Source: Datnioides undecimradiatus (Eukaryota; Chordata; Actinopteri; Lobotiformes; Datnioididae). Taken from it: 64,000 nt of DNA. Positions 45,506 to 56,845 of the stretch are shown piece after piece. The stretch lies in contig WARS01000071.1 of assembly GCA_008933995.1 (NCBI GenBank), positions 5,486,652 to 5,550,651 on the forward strand, given 5' to 3'. The notes below the pieces were generated by a model that had not been told where the DNA came from, ran no database searches, and saw only the letters and a list, made by a program, of their open reading frames with translations. Both the position numbers and the translations under genes were made by a program. How positions within the stretch are numbered: position 1 is the first letter of the stretch; each line of letters begins with the position of its first letter.

Positions 45506-47009
45506 GTAAGCAGCAGAGCGGTGGGGTGTCTTTTCTGCTTCCAGCGCAATACAAAGAGATTGGACAATAACAAAAAGCAGGATCACTGACGATGACGCAC
45601 TTGTTTGATCTTCCAAATTTTGCTGCTATTGTTTTCAGCGTTTGTTGACAATGGATGCTCAGATATGGGAACTGACATGACTCTAAAGAAATATGAATTT
45701 TTGTCATTTTTTTCTTTACTTTCCGTCTGCGCAGTGGGTCCGGCGCTATATTCTGTCTTGCACTGGTTGCTATCTTAAACCTCTCCCTCTAAGATGATAA
45801 CATCTGGCTGTGTTAAAGGTTTATTTACTGAAGGACATTTAGTCAAGTTTCAAATACTATCTCAAGGAAGTGAAAACAGATGCAGTGCAGGCTGGTGGGT
45901 ATTGCTGGTGAAATTAAAGCACGGGCATCACAGCCAATTTGTGGGATCTCCTGCAGGATTAGTGATGAGATCACTGATCATCCCTTTATCTTTAAGTCAA
46001 ACTTGTAGTTGTCACCATATTGTCTATTTTCAAGACATGCCGTCGTGCTCAGGCTGCACATTACCCTTTCCGGATATGTTTACCTGCATGCGTGAACTGC
46101 ATTGTTTCTCCCTACACTGACATGTATGAGTGACGATTCATTTGTTGTGACTTCTCATTCTATCCTTGCAACAGAGAATCAATATGTGTTGACAGTGACC
46201 GATTATGATGCCGCAGCATGATGGCTGCCTGTTGGATACAACATGATATAACAAAGTGAATGACCTTCAGCTGGGGATCAGAGTCAAAGGCAAATAACAA
46301 ATGAAACCAGCTGTTTGGGGCAGGACATTTACCCATCACTGACACAGAAATGTTTGCTTTGCAGTACTCAATCAGACCATGTGTTATGTAATATGTTTGT
46401 GCCATGAAGGCGAAGCAGTGGTGGTGGAGTGATGATGACTTACTAGGGTGGCAGAACTGCACTTATTTATTTATTTTGTATTTTTCTTGGCTGCTGTCCT
46501 TCCCGTAGGCGTCAGGATACTCAAGAGTTTTAAAGCCTGATTAACATTATGGATACTTTAGAGAATCATATATTATGCACTCTAGTTGTTCATTGTGCAC
46601 CAAAGTGTGAAAATATCCCAACTTGGCTTAAAGACAAATCGCCAGCGTCTCTGTTGTTTGCACAAGACCTTTCATGAGTAATTGTGTCCGTACCAATCGG
46701 ATGATAAGAGTCTCCGCTCTCTGCCACCACTGCCCTAAGATCAAATCCTCCCTATATCTCTCCTTCTTTAGTTTCCTTGCTCTTCTTACCGGCTGAAAAA
46801 AAACAAAAACAAAGGAAAAACAGAGAAAAATCAATCTGCAATTACAAATAGACTTAAATCCCCCTCTCAGGATCAACATTGATTTTGCAAAATGTTTATT
46901 TGCAGGGAAATTGTAGAGAAATTTAACTGGCTGTTAAATTCAGGTCTCACATGCTAATGAGCGCTGTGTGAGAAGAACAAAAAACACATAAATGAGCTTT
47001 TAGCAGGCT

Positions 47010-47130
47010 CATCAAAGCCAATTGGATTCCCCATCTGAGTGCCATCTGTACCAAATTTTGTGCCAATCCATCCTGCAGATGTTGCGAGTCAGTGAGATTC
47101 ATCTCCTGGGGACCATGAACGTCTGTACTA
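47010..47130. repeat. Dispersed repeat, partial copy 3
   Basis: Contains GAGTGCCATCTGTACCAAAT, TTTGTGCCAATCCATCC and GGACCATGAACGTCTGTACT, motifs of the same family as the 43640-43890 copy. Diverged fragment. Confidence 0.45.
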
Positions 47131-47734
47131 GATTAAATAGACTGAGACAGGTCTATACGTCAGTTAAAAATCATTGTTTAAACAAAAACACCTGTACTGT
47201 CATGAGGTGACAACTCAAATAACTACACTGTAACGGTAAAAACCCAAACGAGTTACAGTAGGTGCACATTGTGCCATGTGATCTTTCTCCACACTCATTA
47301 CGTAAGATATGTCACAGCATTCCCTGCAATGTCTAAAAGAGTTGCCTCCAACCACTCTGTCGCGCTGCTAAAACGCAGCGTAAATATTGTACCGTGATGG
47401 CATCCACTCGTCACCGTCGGTCACTGTCAGACGAGGAGGCAGTTACACACAGCGAGGGCGAACACCGTCCACTCTGTCTCACAAAAGGTCTCGCTGGGAC
47501 CTCAGGGGATACTATGTGTCATACACATTGAGGTGAAGAGTTGTGTTTAAAGGCTGCACAACACAGTGAATCATTAGCTCCACAAAATACTTGCCTTGCA
47601 GATAGTTTGCACATAAAAATGGAGACAGCAGCTGCAATGATTAGTCAATTCATCAAAGGAAAATCAATCAATGCTATAAAGACAAAGGTTGTGTTAATTA
47701 TTATCATTTTTCTAGCAAAACTGCTGCGTCTGCT

Positions 47735-47890
47735 GGTCTCGCTGGAAATGGATGGAGCCATCATTGCATGACACACTTGGTGGTCTACCACTCTGAGACC
47801 ACGAGTTTGAATTTGGGCTGTCGCCATCTTGGTTTTTACGAGCCAGAAGTGTCCACATGTAGAAAGTAGACCTGCCATGGACTACACATT
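47735..47890. repeat. Dispersed repeat with a GTCGCCATCTTGG motif
   Basis: Contains GGAAATGGATGGAGCCATCA, GGGCTGTCGCCATCTTGG and GAGCCAGAAGTGTCCAC. I remember similar sequence as a repeat in fish genomes. Edges approximate. Confidence 0.4.
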
Positions 47891-50584
47891 GCAACAACTT
47901 GAAACCGACGGTCTCTGCGGCAGAAAGTTATCAATCACAAGCCAAGTAGCCATGTCCTAAACCGTTACACGCTTATTTTTTATTTTATTCTAACTGGGAC
48001 CATAATTTGCAAAATCAAAACCATGCTGCACTGAAGAAGACGTGAAAGTAGCGAAATAATAAATCAGTTGAGATGTAGGTTCAGTTTTTCATTCACTAAC
48101 ATATAGTCTTTGAGTTTTGGTCTATCTGATTGGTCAAAACAGATAATCTGATGTTCCTTTGTGATCTGGGGAATCGTGAAAATTATTATTATTGTTATTT
48201 TACATTTCAGAGACTAAACAATTGAGGAAATAATAAGCAGATGTATGAATAACAAAAGTTGTCTGAGCTCTAATGTGGACATTTGTATCTGACTGCTATT
48301 TGGCCAGAAGAGCAGCATGTTGCAAACAAACAGTGAAGAAAAATGAGCAAACCACATGAAAGAATGAAAAACATTCAACAAACATCTTTGCTGGCATGTA
48401 TATAATGGTGAAAACAGGGCAGGTCAATCAACTCAAGCGTACGAGATACAATGTGACACTTTAGATTCATAAACGCACACATATTTCATGATTCATAATG
48501 TCAAAGGTGCAAACACTGCGGGCTGGATCTTTACCAATACTAATGTCATCATTTTGTACACAATGTACAAGTGTGGGATGCAGAAAAAAGCACTGTAAGG
48601 GATTAATGGTGAGAACAACTTAGGTTTATTTGTGGCCTTATAGTAAATATTTAGCTGCACAGAGTAGGAACCTCAGGGTTTTTTAGAAATCCTCTGAATT
48701 TCAATGCAAAAGTCAAAGATTGAGCCATGCCACCAGATGCCAATCTCTGAAAATCATGCAGACACACTGACATTGTAATTGTCACCGCTCATGAGCTCAC
48801 GCGTGTGGTCTCTTTGCTGTTGAACTCAGACACCCTGACATGCCTGTCAGCCTTTCAGTGGCTGCTTATCTCCTCTGACTACAGCCATCTAAAACGTCAA
48901 CACACGAGTGACAGTCCTGGTTTCGGTGGCACCGCGTGGATCTCACAATTTTGATGACGTGCAGCAGTTAAACTTGTCACGGACTCAGATTACTTGTCAC
49001 GCTGACGGCGGCAATAAACTGCAGAGATATAAATCCAAATCTTTTCCTCAGTGAACGGCACAGTCAAAATGTCTCCGCAGAGGCTGCACAGCTTGGGCAA
49101 ATGGGTCAGGGCAGCAGTGTGTGAGGGGCAAATGCCAGTCGAAAATGAAATAATGGGGCACCATAAGCCAGGTCAGCTGGCGCTATATGGTTTACCCCCT
49201 CCATCATCATCTGGAGGTCAATGTCCCTGTCCCTGCCTCAAAGGCGTCCAATTAATCTCAGCTGAACAGAGGAGTTATTCGGCCATGCTCAGAGACATGA
49301 TAACAGTAGTGTCACAGCTCAGCCAGTCTCAAAATACTCAATCTGTCACAGCAGACCAAAGGCACAGTTCAGCTGGTTAAGCTCTCTCCGGCTCGTCTAC
49401 CTCCTCCCTGTCGCTTTCACACTCACGTGGCCGAGGGTCGTCTTAGTTTTGTCCCTCTGAGGTTACATAAACATGCTCAGATACAGAGATCAGCTCTACA
49501 GATATATTTGACAGTATTGTCACATATTTTGTTGTGTCATTATGTCAATGACTTTTGGGCATTGGTGCGTTCAGTGAAACAATTCAGATTCAACTCAGAA
49601 CACTGCTCTGTAAATTTTACAGGAGGGGATTTGTTAAAAGAGTGAAAGAGTTCTGCTCAGTCAGGCTTGGTGGAGGTGCTGGAGCTTAAAGCCCAGCCAC
49701 ACTTGAAAGAGAAACATCCACACACTCAGATCTCTGCAAGAAGTTGCTCTGATTAATGCGAGCTTTAAATCCTCCAGACGTGACGGCGTCCATCAAAGAA
49801 CGTGCACGACATAAAACATCTTTTGCACAGATCTGAGTGTGCAGACAGTTTCTCTCTCAAGCTTATTTGTAAAGGACGGTTATCGCCAGGGAAACGTGAA
49901 GCAACAAACTGACTTATCACAGCGTACTGTTTGGGGGTTTTTTTGACATCGTTTAACAGCACTGACAGAAAAGAAATCTGATCATTTATAATTACATCCC
50001 ACCTGAGAAGAGGAGAACTCGTATGTGGCTGTACGCTCAGTTTTCTCTTAGTATGTATTAGTAATATCTTTTAGTATCTGTATGGTATATAGTATCTGAC
50101 ACTACTAGCTAAAACTGTTGAAACTGTTTTAAACTGCACTAAAACTGAACATTACAGCCTTGTGTGTTGCATTAGACTGCACTCGTTTCATTAAGCGTAC
50201 GTTAAACTGGCAACTGATCGAACACCGGCTGAAATTTGTTCTTTACAGTAATTCATAAAAATAAAAATATTGTTGTCACAGTCAGAGAGGTTTCTACTTT
50301 ATGCTTATTACTGCTGATGCAGTGGGGGATGGTGTTCTTGTCCTGGAGTGCAGTATGTTGAAAGGTGTTTCTAATATTCAGTCCCTCTCAGGTATGTAAA
50401 CAAGTTAGACAAAATATTAGAAACGCCATGTAATGCAGTCCAGCCCAACACCACCGCAAACTACAATCTCAATAATAAAGATGATGCACTTGACCAATCC
50501 TCCCTGACAGCGTCAATCAAAGTGAACATTAGTTTGTACAACAGTATCTAATGAAGTGGCTGGATGAGCGTATACTCTGTACAC

Positions 50585-50593
<9 letters not shown>

Positions 50594-50618
<25 letters not shown>
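50594..50618. repeat. (CA)n microsatellite
   Basis: Dinucleotide run of about 12 units preceded by an imperfect CA/CCA stretch. Confidence 0.93.
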
Positions 50619-51894
50619 GATGCCTGCAAAACATTGTAATCTAGTTTCTTTTTGCATATCAGCCAACTTGCTGATAAATTCAGCCCTTGAGGGTTTTTGG
50701 GTTTTTTTTAGCAAATCCATCTGACAGGAAATGTGTTTTATTGATAGCAGACTTAGTGCTGACATGACAGTGGAGTTCTTAGATTTGAGTGGCACTAAAA
50801 CTGCCCATAACTACTTACTCTGAGTCTCCTCCACTCAGACTGACTGGACGCTTCGTCATTGACTGGTGTGCTGACTTGCATAGTAATGAAGCCTCATTCT
50901 TCATCCTGCGTGATTGCTTGAGTCCTTGAGAATCAATGTTGCCTCCGATAGCGCTCCAAGTGCTGCTCCAGAATCGCCCTCATGCACTGTGTTTTTCCTC
51001 CTTCCATTTTAGTTTTCATTCTTCCATCGGGCAAAGTGGTGCGCTGAATAGCAATCATCATCTTGTTTGCAGATATGCTGAGAAGATGATACTGATTGCC
51101 TTGATTAAGGGTCGGGCTCAAAACAAAGAGCACGAGTGGCTCTGACATGCTTCAACTGATGCTGAGGAGACACTATTAAGATTCTTCTAACAATCTGTTA
51201 GGTTAGTTTATTAGCTCGGCGCATCTGTTAGATCCGTGCAGCAGCAGAGTGAGCACCCACTTACCTCTGTTCATTATGTAACTATTTGAACCACTTCATG
51301 TATCTGTATTGCATTTGCGCGTGCATGACTGCATCATATGTAAACATGCATCAGCTGGGGACAATACTGCAGTTTCATCGTCTTTTATTCCCAGTAAATT
51401 TGAGCTCATGTTATCTTAATCGGGATTGTTTCGTTCTCCAGCACTCAATCTCTCATCTCGTACTCCTGTCGCAAATCCCGAAAGGCACATTCTCTCTAAC
51501 TCTTTCCATCTGTCAATCCTGCTCTGTATATTTCTATTTAATATGAAATGTCCTCATCTTTTGCACAGGATTATTTTTTTTTTTTTTTATAGAAAACAAA
51601 AAAGCCGTTTCATCTATTTTTCTACATCTGGTCTTGCAGGCTGGAAGGATTGTGCAACAAAGACAGCAAAAGGACCAGCTTGCACTTCATGCATTTTAAA
51701 TTCATTAGAAATAAAACTTGAGAAATACTTATTTAGTTTCAAACATTGATATCAGGCTGTAAAGAAATAGTTTTTTTCTGCTGTTATTGGAAACTTTCCA
51801 TGACACATTTGCTCTATTATGAGTGTTTTCAGTCCAGCTGCATCAACATCAGTGGATTACTGATGTAGCGTTTGTGTTAATGTTAACATTTTAG

Positions 51895-53976
51895 ATGGGA
51901 AATGCTTCGGACACATCTGCCGTGTTTGTCTCCTCCGTGTCTAAGGAGCACGACATCTTCATGGGTTCGCTCTACAGTGCATTCTGTGAGTACGCACAAC
52001 AAACGAATGTCCTGCGTGACAAATCCCCACAGGTGCACAATCACTGGCTCAGCTCTGTCTCTCGTTTGCGTGTGTCTTTTTAGGTATACTGTCCCTCATG
52101 GGCAACTGCATCCTGCTACTTGTTGCATACCACAAGCGGTCGACCTTGAAGCCCGCCGAGTTCTTCATCATCAATCTCTCCATCAGTGACCTTGGGATGA
52201 CGCTCTCTTTATTCCCGTTGGCAATACCATCATCTTTTTCACACAGGTGTCTCGTGTTCCCCTCTTATCTCTCAAATGTATTTCTCCAATCTTGAGAAAC
52301 ATCTAATTAATATCTCTGTGAAAAATTAACTGACTGTAGATTGCAGTGACTGGCAGTAATGTGCAGCCAATCTCATCATGAATTAATGATTTAATTGTTG
52401 TTTTTCCCAGCAAAAGATCATTCACTGGTTCTAGTTTCTCAGATATCACACTCTCCTCCTTGATAGCAGCCTGTTTTATAGCTTTGTGATCTGAATATCT
52501 TGGGTTTCTTGACTACTGACCGCTGTCCTGACATTCTATAGACTAAATGAGGAAACAATTAGTCAAGACAACGATCAGCAGATTCATTAATAAAGACTAT
52601 AATTGTTCATTTTAACCCCTGTCTCACATTTCCTGTTTCTTCGTGCCTGTGTAGGTGGCTGTTTGGAGAAATCACCTGTCAGCTCTATGCTATGTGCGGA
52701 GTGCTGTTTGGTCTATGCAGCTTGACCAACCTCACAGCCCTCTCCTTTGTGTGCTGCCTTAAAGTCTGCTTCCCGAACCAGGGTGAGACGATAATAAACT
52801 ATGGCAGCGTGATTTTATCACAAATATGAACAGCGTGATGTCAGAGGGGGGAACGATGACCACAATAACTTTGAATCATAAATCTTTCTCTATCTCCTGT
52901 CTGATCAGGTAACAAGTTCTCCTCGTCACACGCCCGCCTCCTGGTGGTCGGAGTGTGGTGTTATGCATCCGTGTTTGCTGTAGGGCCCTTGGCACAGTGG
53001 GGACATTACGGTCCTGAACCTTACGGCACAGCCTGCTGCATTGACTGGCATGCGCCCAACCACGAGCTTTCGGCTTTGTCTTACATCGTCTGCCTTTTCG
53101 TCTTTTGCTATGCACTGCCCTGCACCATCATCTTCCTCTCCTACACATTCATTCTGCTGACAGTGCGGGGGTCGCGTCAGGCAGTCCAGCAGCATGTGTC
53201 ACCACAGACCAAGACCACTAATGCACACGCGCTCATTGTCAAGGTCAGAGGATTTGATTGTGTCACTTCAGCATCACTGACTTCAGGTTCTGCAGTTGAC
53301 AGGGTTTGAGCAGGAAATGAGTCAGTAATTTATAAAAGATAACGATTATAAAGATTATAAAAATGCATTGCTGATAACTTGCTTAGCTCTGGAGAATCTT
53401 TTCTACACCAACAATGTTTGCTTACACTAAATAAATGTTCTGCATGTTTGTGTGTATTCATGTGCGAATGTCTGCGTGTGTGTGTGTGTGAAGCTGTCGG
53501 TAGCTGTATGTATAGGCTTCCTTGGTGCCTGGAGCCCATACGCTGCCGTGGCTATGTGGGCTGCTTTCGGTGATGCCACGCAGGTCCCTCCTGATGCATT
53601 CGCCCTTGCCGCCATGTTTGCCAAGTCTTCCACCATCTACAACCCTATGGTGTACCTGCTGTGTAAACCCAACTTTCGGGAGTGTCTCTACCGAGACACG
53701 TCTATGTTACGACAGAGGATCTACAGGGGAAGTCCGCAGTCAGACCCAAAAGAGCGCTTCGGATCCACCTCACAGCGCAACAAGGACATGAGCATCTCCA
53801 CGCGCTTCTCGAACGGACAGCAGGAGAGCTACGGGGCCTGTCTGCACTGCACTGACAATGCAGCACCGTGTCATGTGACCACTCCCCAAAGGACAGCCTG
53901 CATCCTGACTGGATCCACCTACAGAGAGGTGACAGTTAGCCGGCTCTCAGCCAAACCGCAGGCTGATTTACTCTAG
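51895..53976 (+). CDS. Non-visual opsin of the OPN5 (neuropsin-like) group, 399 aa
   Basis: Seven-transmembrane photoreceptor predicted to bind retinal. Exons 51895-51985, 52084-52246, 52655-52782, 52909-53243 and 53494-53976 total 1200 nt with consistent phases. Seen directly: TM1 GN (LMGNC); TM2 LSISD; disulfide pair Cys93/Cys170; Tyr96 at the rhodopsin-113 position; Glu164 at the 181 counterion position (PEPYGTAC); TM6 AWSPYA; Lys283 in MFAKSSTIYN as the Schiff-base lysine; and NPMVY 289-293. The best family match is OPN5 (PEPFGTSC, AWIPYA, LAKSAAMYNP in human), but identity is moderate. It is therefore one of the fish OPN5-related classes (opn6/7/8/9), which I cannot separate by eye. Oddity: the D/ERY motif ending TM3 reads VCC (117-119). 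The N-terminus has an N-glycosylation site (NAS). The long tail has several cysteines (CLHC) that could be palmitoylated. The last acceptor follows a TG repeat instead of a normal pyrimidine tract. Confidence 0.95.
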
Positions 53977-56215
53977 TGGTACAACCTCCTTTGGACGTGA
54001 AGCAAACAAGACGGGGCAGGTGCTCAAAAAGACAGAGCGATTACCTGGCATGGCCAACAAAACAACAAAGGGTCTGCACAAGTTACAATGAGCGTGTGTC
54101 ACAGAGACTTTATGGCATGACGACACCAAAGCCTTGCAAGGACCTTTTACAGCATCCCTCTTGAAAGTCACTCACAAAAGGCTCCTTCATGGCGAACTTA
54201 TTTCATCTCAGAAAGAAATGCCACAGAACTGTATGCTTGTGATGTCTTCTTATCCAATTCTGTGTCAACTTGTTTGCTGTTTTATTTTAATCTACAGTAA
54301 TGTAAAGGGGCAGAAAATGAGACAAGGGAACCTCTGCTGGCTTCAAGGTTAATCTGGTAAATGCGTGACATTTTGAAGCGGCTCATCTTTCACATACAGC
54401 AGGAACAAACTTTCTAATTCGAGGATAAACTGTGTTTGATGTCTGGCCTGTGCCAACAAAACACATTAAAGTAGAAACAGGGTCTGAAAAGAGATGAAGA
54501 AACTGTTGTGGTTGTTTCTGTGACAGCCGGACTAAAAGGTTTTAATGTGTAATCAAAGGAAACTGTTAGGCTGACACCCCGGTGGTGAAAATGTTACCAG
54601 ACCCCAAATGATCAAGCACTCACCCCCTGTAGGCTTGAATGTTTCGACTGACGTTTTGTCCTTGTCACCATTAGAAGCCATTGTAACGGAGATGTAAACT
54701 CAAACTGACAGCTGCGGTTCGCTGTGAGGACTCAGATGTCCAACTTTTAGCAGCCACTTCAAGCCTACGGGGTCAGAGTATCTGATACTAAAAAGGCAGA
54801 TTTAGGTGGAGTATCACTTCAGTGAGGAGGCTGAGACTTGATGAGGCTATATTGTGGCCTGCAGACTGTCGGACAGCACCAGCAAAACTGAGTCTACACG
54901 CTCTAGACATTAAGATGCAATGCAGGCAAAAAGTCTCATTTTGACGATGAGGGGAAAAATGAGATGAGACATCAGAATCACGACATGCTCAGACGCTAAT
55001 TTTGAGTTTTATTTAATGAAAGCCGCCCAAGCTGCTCTTTCTTTTAGAGGATTTCTTGACCCCTGTGAGGCCCCCTCTCCTCTACGAGCCCCTTGGTTGT
55101 AATCTTGATTACATATTGATTAAATTAGATTAACACTGAAGTGGATCTGCTCTGTGAACAAGAATCAGAACCCGCTGACATGAGCGAAGACTGCAATTTA
55201 AGACCATTTTCAACAGGAACCAGGGGGCGTTCTAGTATTTGTATTTACTATACATACATAGTTAAGTGTCCAGGTGCAAAATAATAAAACCTCCTAAGTT
55301 GAAAGAAGCCCACTGCAGTGAAAATGTTTCAGACTCCTTGATTACAAACGGTGATTTCACTAAAACCATTTAAATCTTTTTTTCATTTGCATAAAGTAAC
55401 AGTAGTGAAAACATAGAAGTGTCTATAACGTCTAAAGCAAATTAGATTATAGATGCTCCAATGCTTCTTATGTATTCCTTATTTTGTTATGACTTTGACT
55501 TTTAATCAGTTATGATCGGTCAGCACATCATTTTTACCAAACATCTTGAACAGGCACGATTCCAGCTTCAACGAAAAGCATCTTCGAATTAAGCTGTGTC
55601 CTGTCTCAACATCAACTATCTAAATTCCCTTCCTGAGCAAAAATCCTTGAATCTTTGTCACTAAACTCACTGCAGCCACAGCAGTCTGGCTCTCTCTTGT
55701 CTGCTGGCACAATAACAGAATGTTCAGTCATTGGAAACATTGTCCCTGGGTAAAATAAATAATCTGTACTGCCCTCTGTAATGACCTCTTAAAGACACCC
55801 TGTATCATCAATCAGAAAATCCTTCTCCACAGCCTGCAGTTCTTGATGAAGCTGCTTAGTCTAACTGGTTCCAGAGCTCAGACTGTTGTTGCTGATGGTG
55901 CACAGTCAAACCATCTTACCATCAGATATGAGTTGCAAAAGGTGTCTATCCTTGCTTCACTGTTGTTAATTAAATAATCATTCTTAATCAATACCTCCAT
56001 GTCAGTTTTTCTGCATACAATTTCAATTGCCCCAGGTTCCACCCGCAGTTCCAGCTCCTCCTCAGCCTGCCTTTGATGCTTTGCAATTATCGGTCATTAA
56101 GAGAAGATCAGGTACATGTTGTTCCCCACCTCCACCTCTTGCTGAGTCATATAAAATACAGTCATCCAAGATTCATGTCCAACATTTGACTCAAAAGTTA
56201 TAATCAAGTAGGCTT
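53977..56215. other. Opsin 3' UTR and spacer
   Basis: No further gene is recognisable. ATTAAA at 54465-54470 is a possible opsin poly(A) signal about 490 bases past the stop. Two direct matches to a CCCTGTAGGCTTGAA / CTTCAAGCCTACGGGG pair (about 54625 and 54758) form an inverted repeat. The remainder is AT-rich. Confidence 0.55.
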
Positions 56216-56845
56216 CTTGTGTAGAATTAAAGGACATCTGTCTTCTTTCAGCTGTAAAACGATTATTCAGTCAACCTTCATGTCTGTCCTCGATTATGGA
56301 GATTTTCTGTACTGCCATGCTGCTCCATCAACACTCCAGCAGTTAGACCCTGTGCAGTGTATTACACTTTATCACAGATGACAAAGTTCGTCCTTATCAT
56401 TGTTCTCGGTATCACACAGTTGGTCAAACTTCCTTACAGTCAAGAACTAATAAGCCATCTCAAGTTCTTCATTCATGAAGCTCTTTGTTGTCAAAGCTTC
56501 AAAAACTACCTCACGCCTCTTCTCTCATTTAAACTTCAGTACACGATCCAGTAACTGCTTAACCTTGAATATCCTTCATGGACGCAGTGATGTTGGCAGA
56601 ACTGGTTTCAGGTACTACGCACCATTTAAAATGAAATGAACGGCAAACAGCCCTCAGACTAGAGTCTTACATCCCCCTTGGAGATTTTAAACCTTTATTA
56701 TCTGATGTTTTTTATGATACTTGTAACAGTTTTTAATTAATTCCTTGCTGTGTTATTTCTGTTTATTGATTGTGTTCCTGTGAATGTTTCTTTTTCCAAG
56801 GTCTCTCTCGGAAAAGAGATCTTAATCTCAATAAAACTGCCTAAT
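56216..56845 (+). mobile_element. Decayed 3' end of a non-LTR retrotransposon (LINE)
   Basis: Translation of 56280-56360 gives VLDYGDFLYCHAAPSTLQQL, the hallmark segment after the reverse-transcriptase domain of fish non-LTR elements. Further on, degenerate text resembles the usual C-terminal pattern (ESYIPLGDFKPLLSD), broken by stops and frame changes. It ends with AATAAA at about 56830. It is 5'-truncated and non-functional. Family (L2, Rex1 or other) was not assigned. Confidence 0.75.

Larger units (their letters stand above)
37896..51894. other. 14-kb interval between emilin3 and the opsin, no gene recognised
   Basis: Reading both strands, I find no exon with recognisable family motifs. 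There are dispersed repeats at about 43640-43890, 47010-47130 and 47735-47890, microsatellites at 44844-44870, 45127-45178 and 50594-50618, and an isolated exon-like block with a strong splice donor at about 45340-45505. The opsin promoter should lie within this interval. Confidence 0.6.

Noticed and set aside
45100-45573. Minus-strand 157-codon frame with a Glu/Arg-rich end
   Set aside because: The Glu/Arg stretch is just the translation of the CT microsatellite; the rest has no family resemblance.
46628-46879. Minus-strand basic frame (RRARKLKKERYRED...)
   Set aside because: A T-rich acceptor-like tract precedes it, but no donor or partner exon in frame was found and no family is recognised.
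49051-49380. Plus-strand 109-codon ATG frame
   Set aside because: No domain, no transcript context and low-complexity Ser/Gln content; most likely chance.
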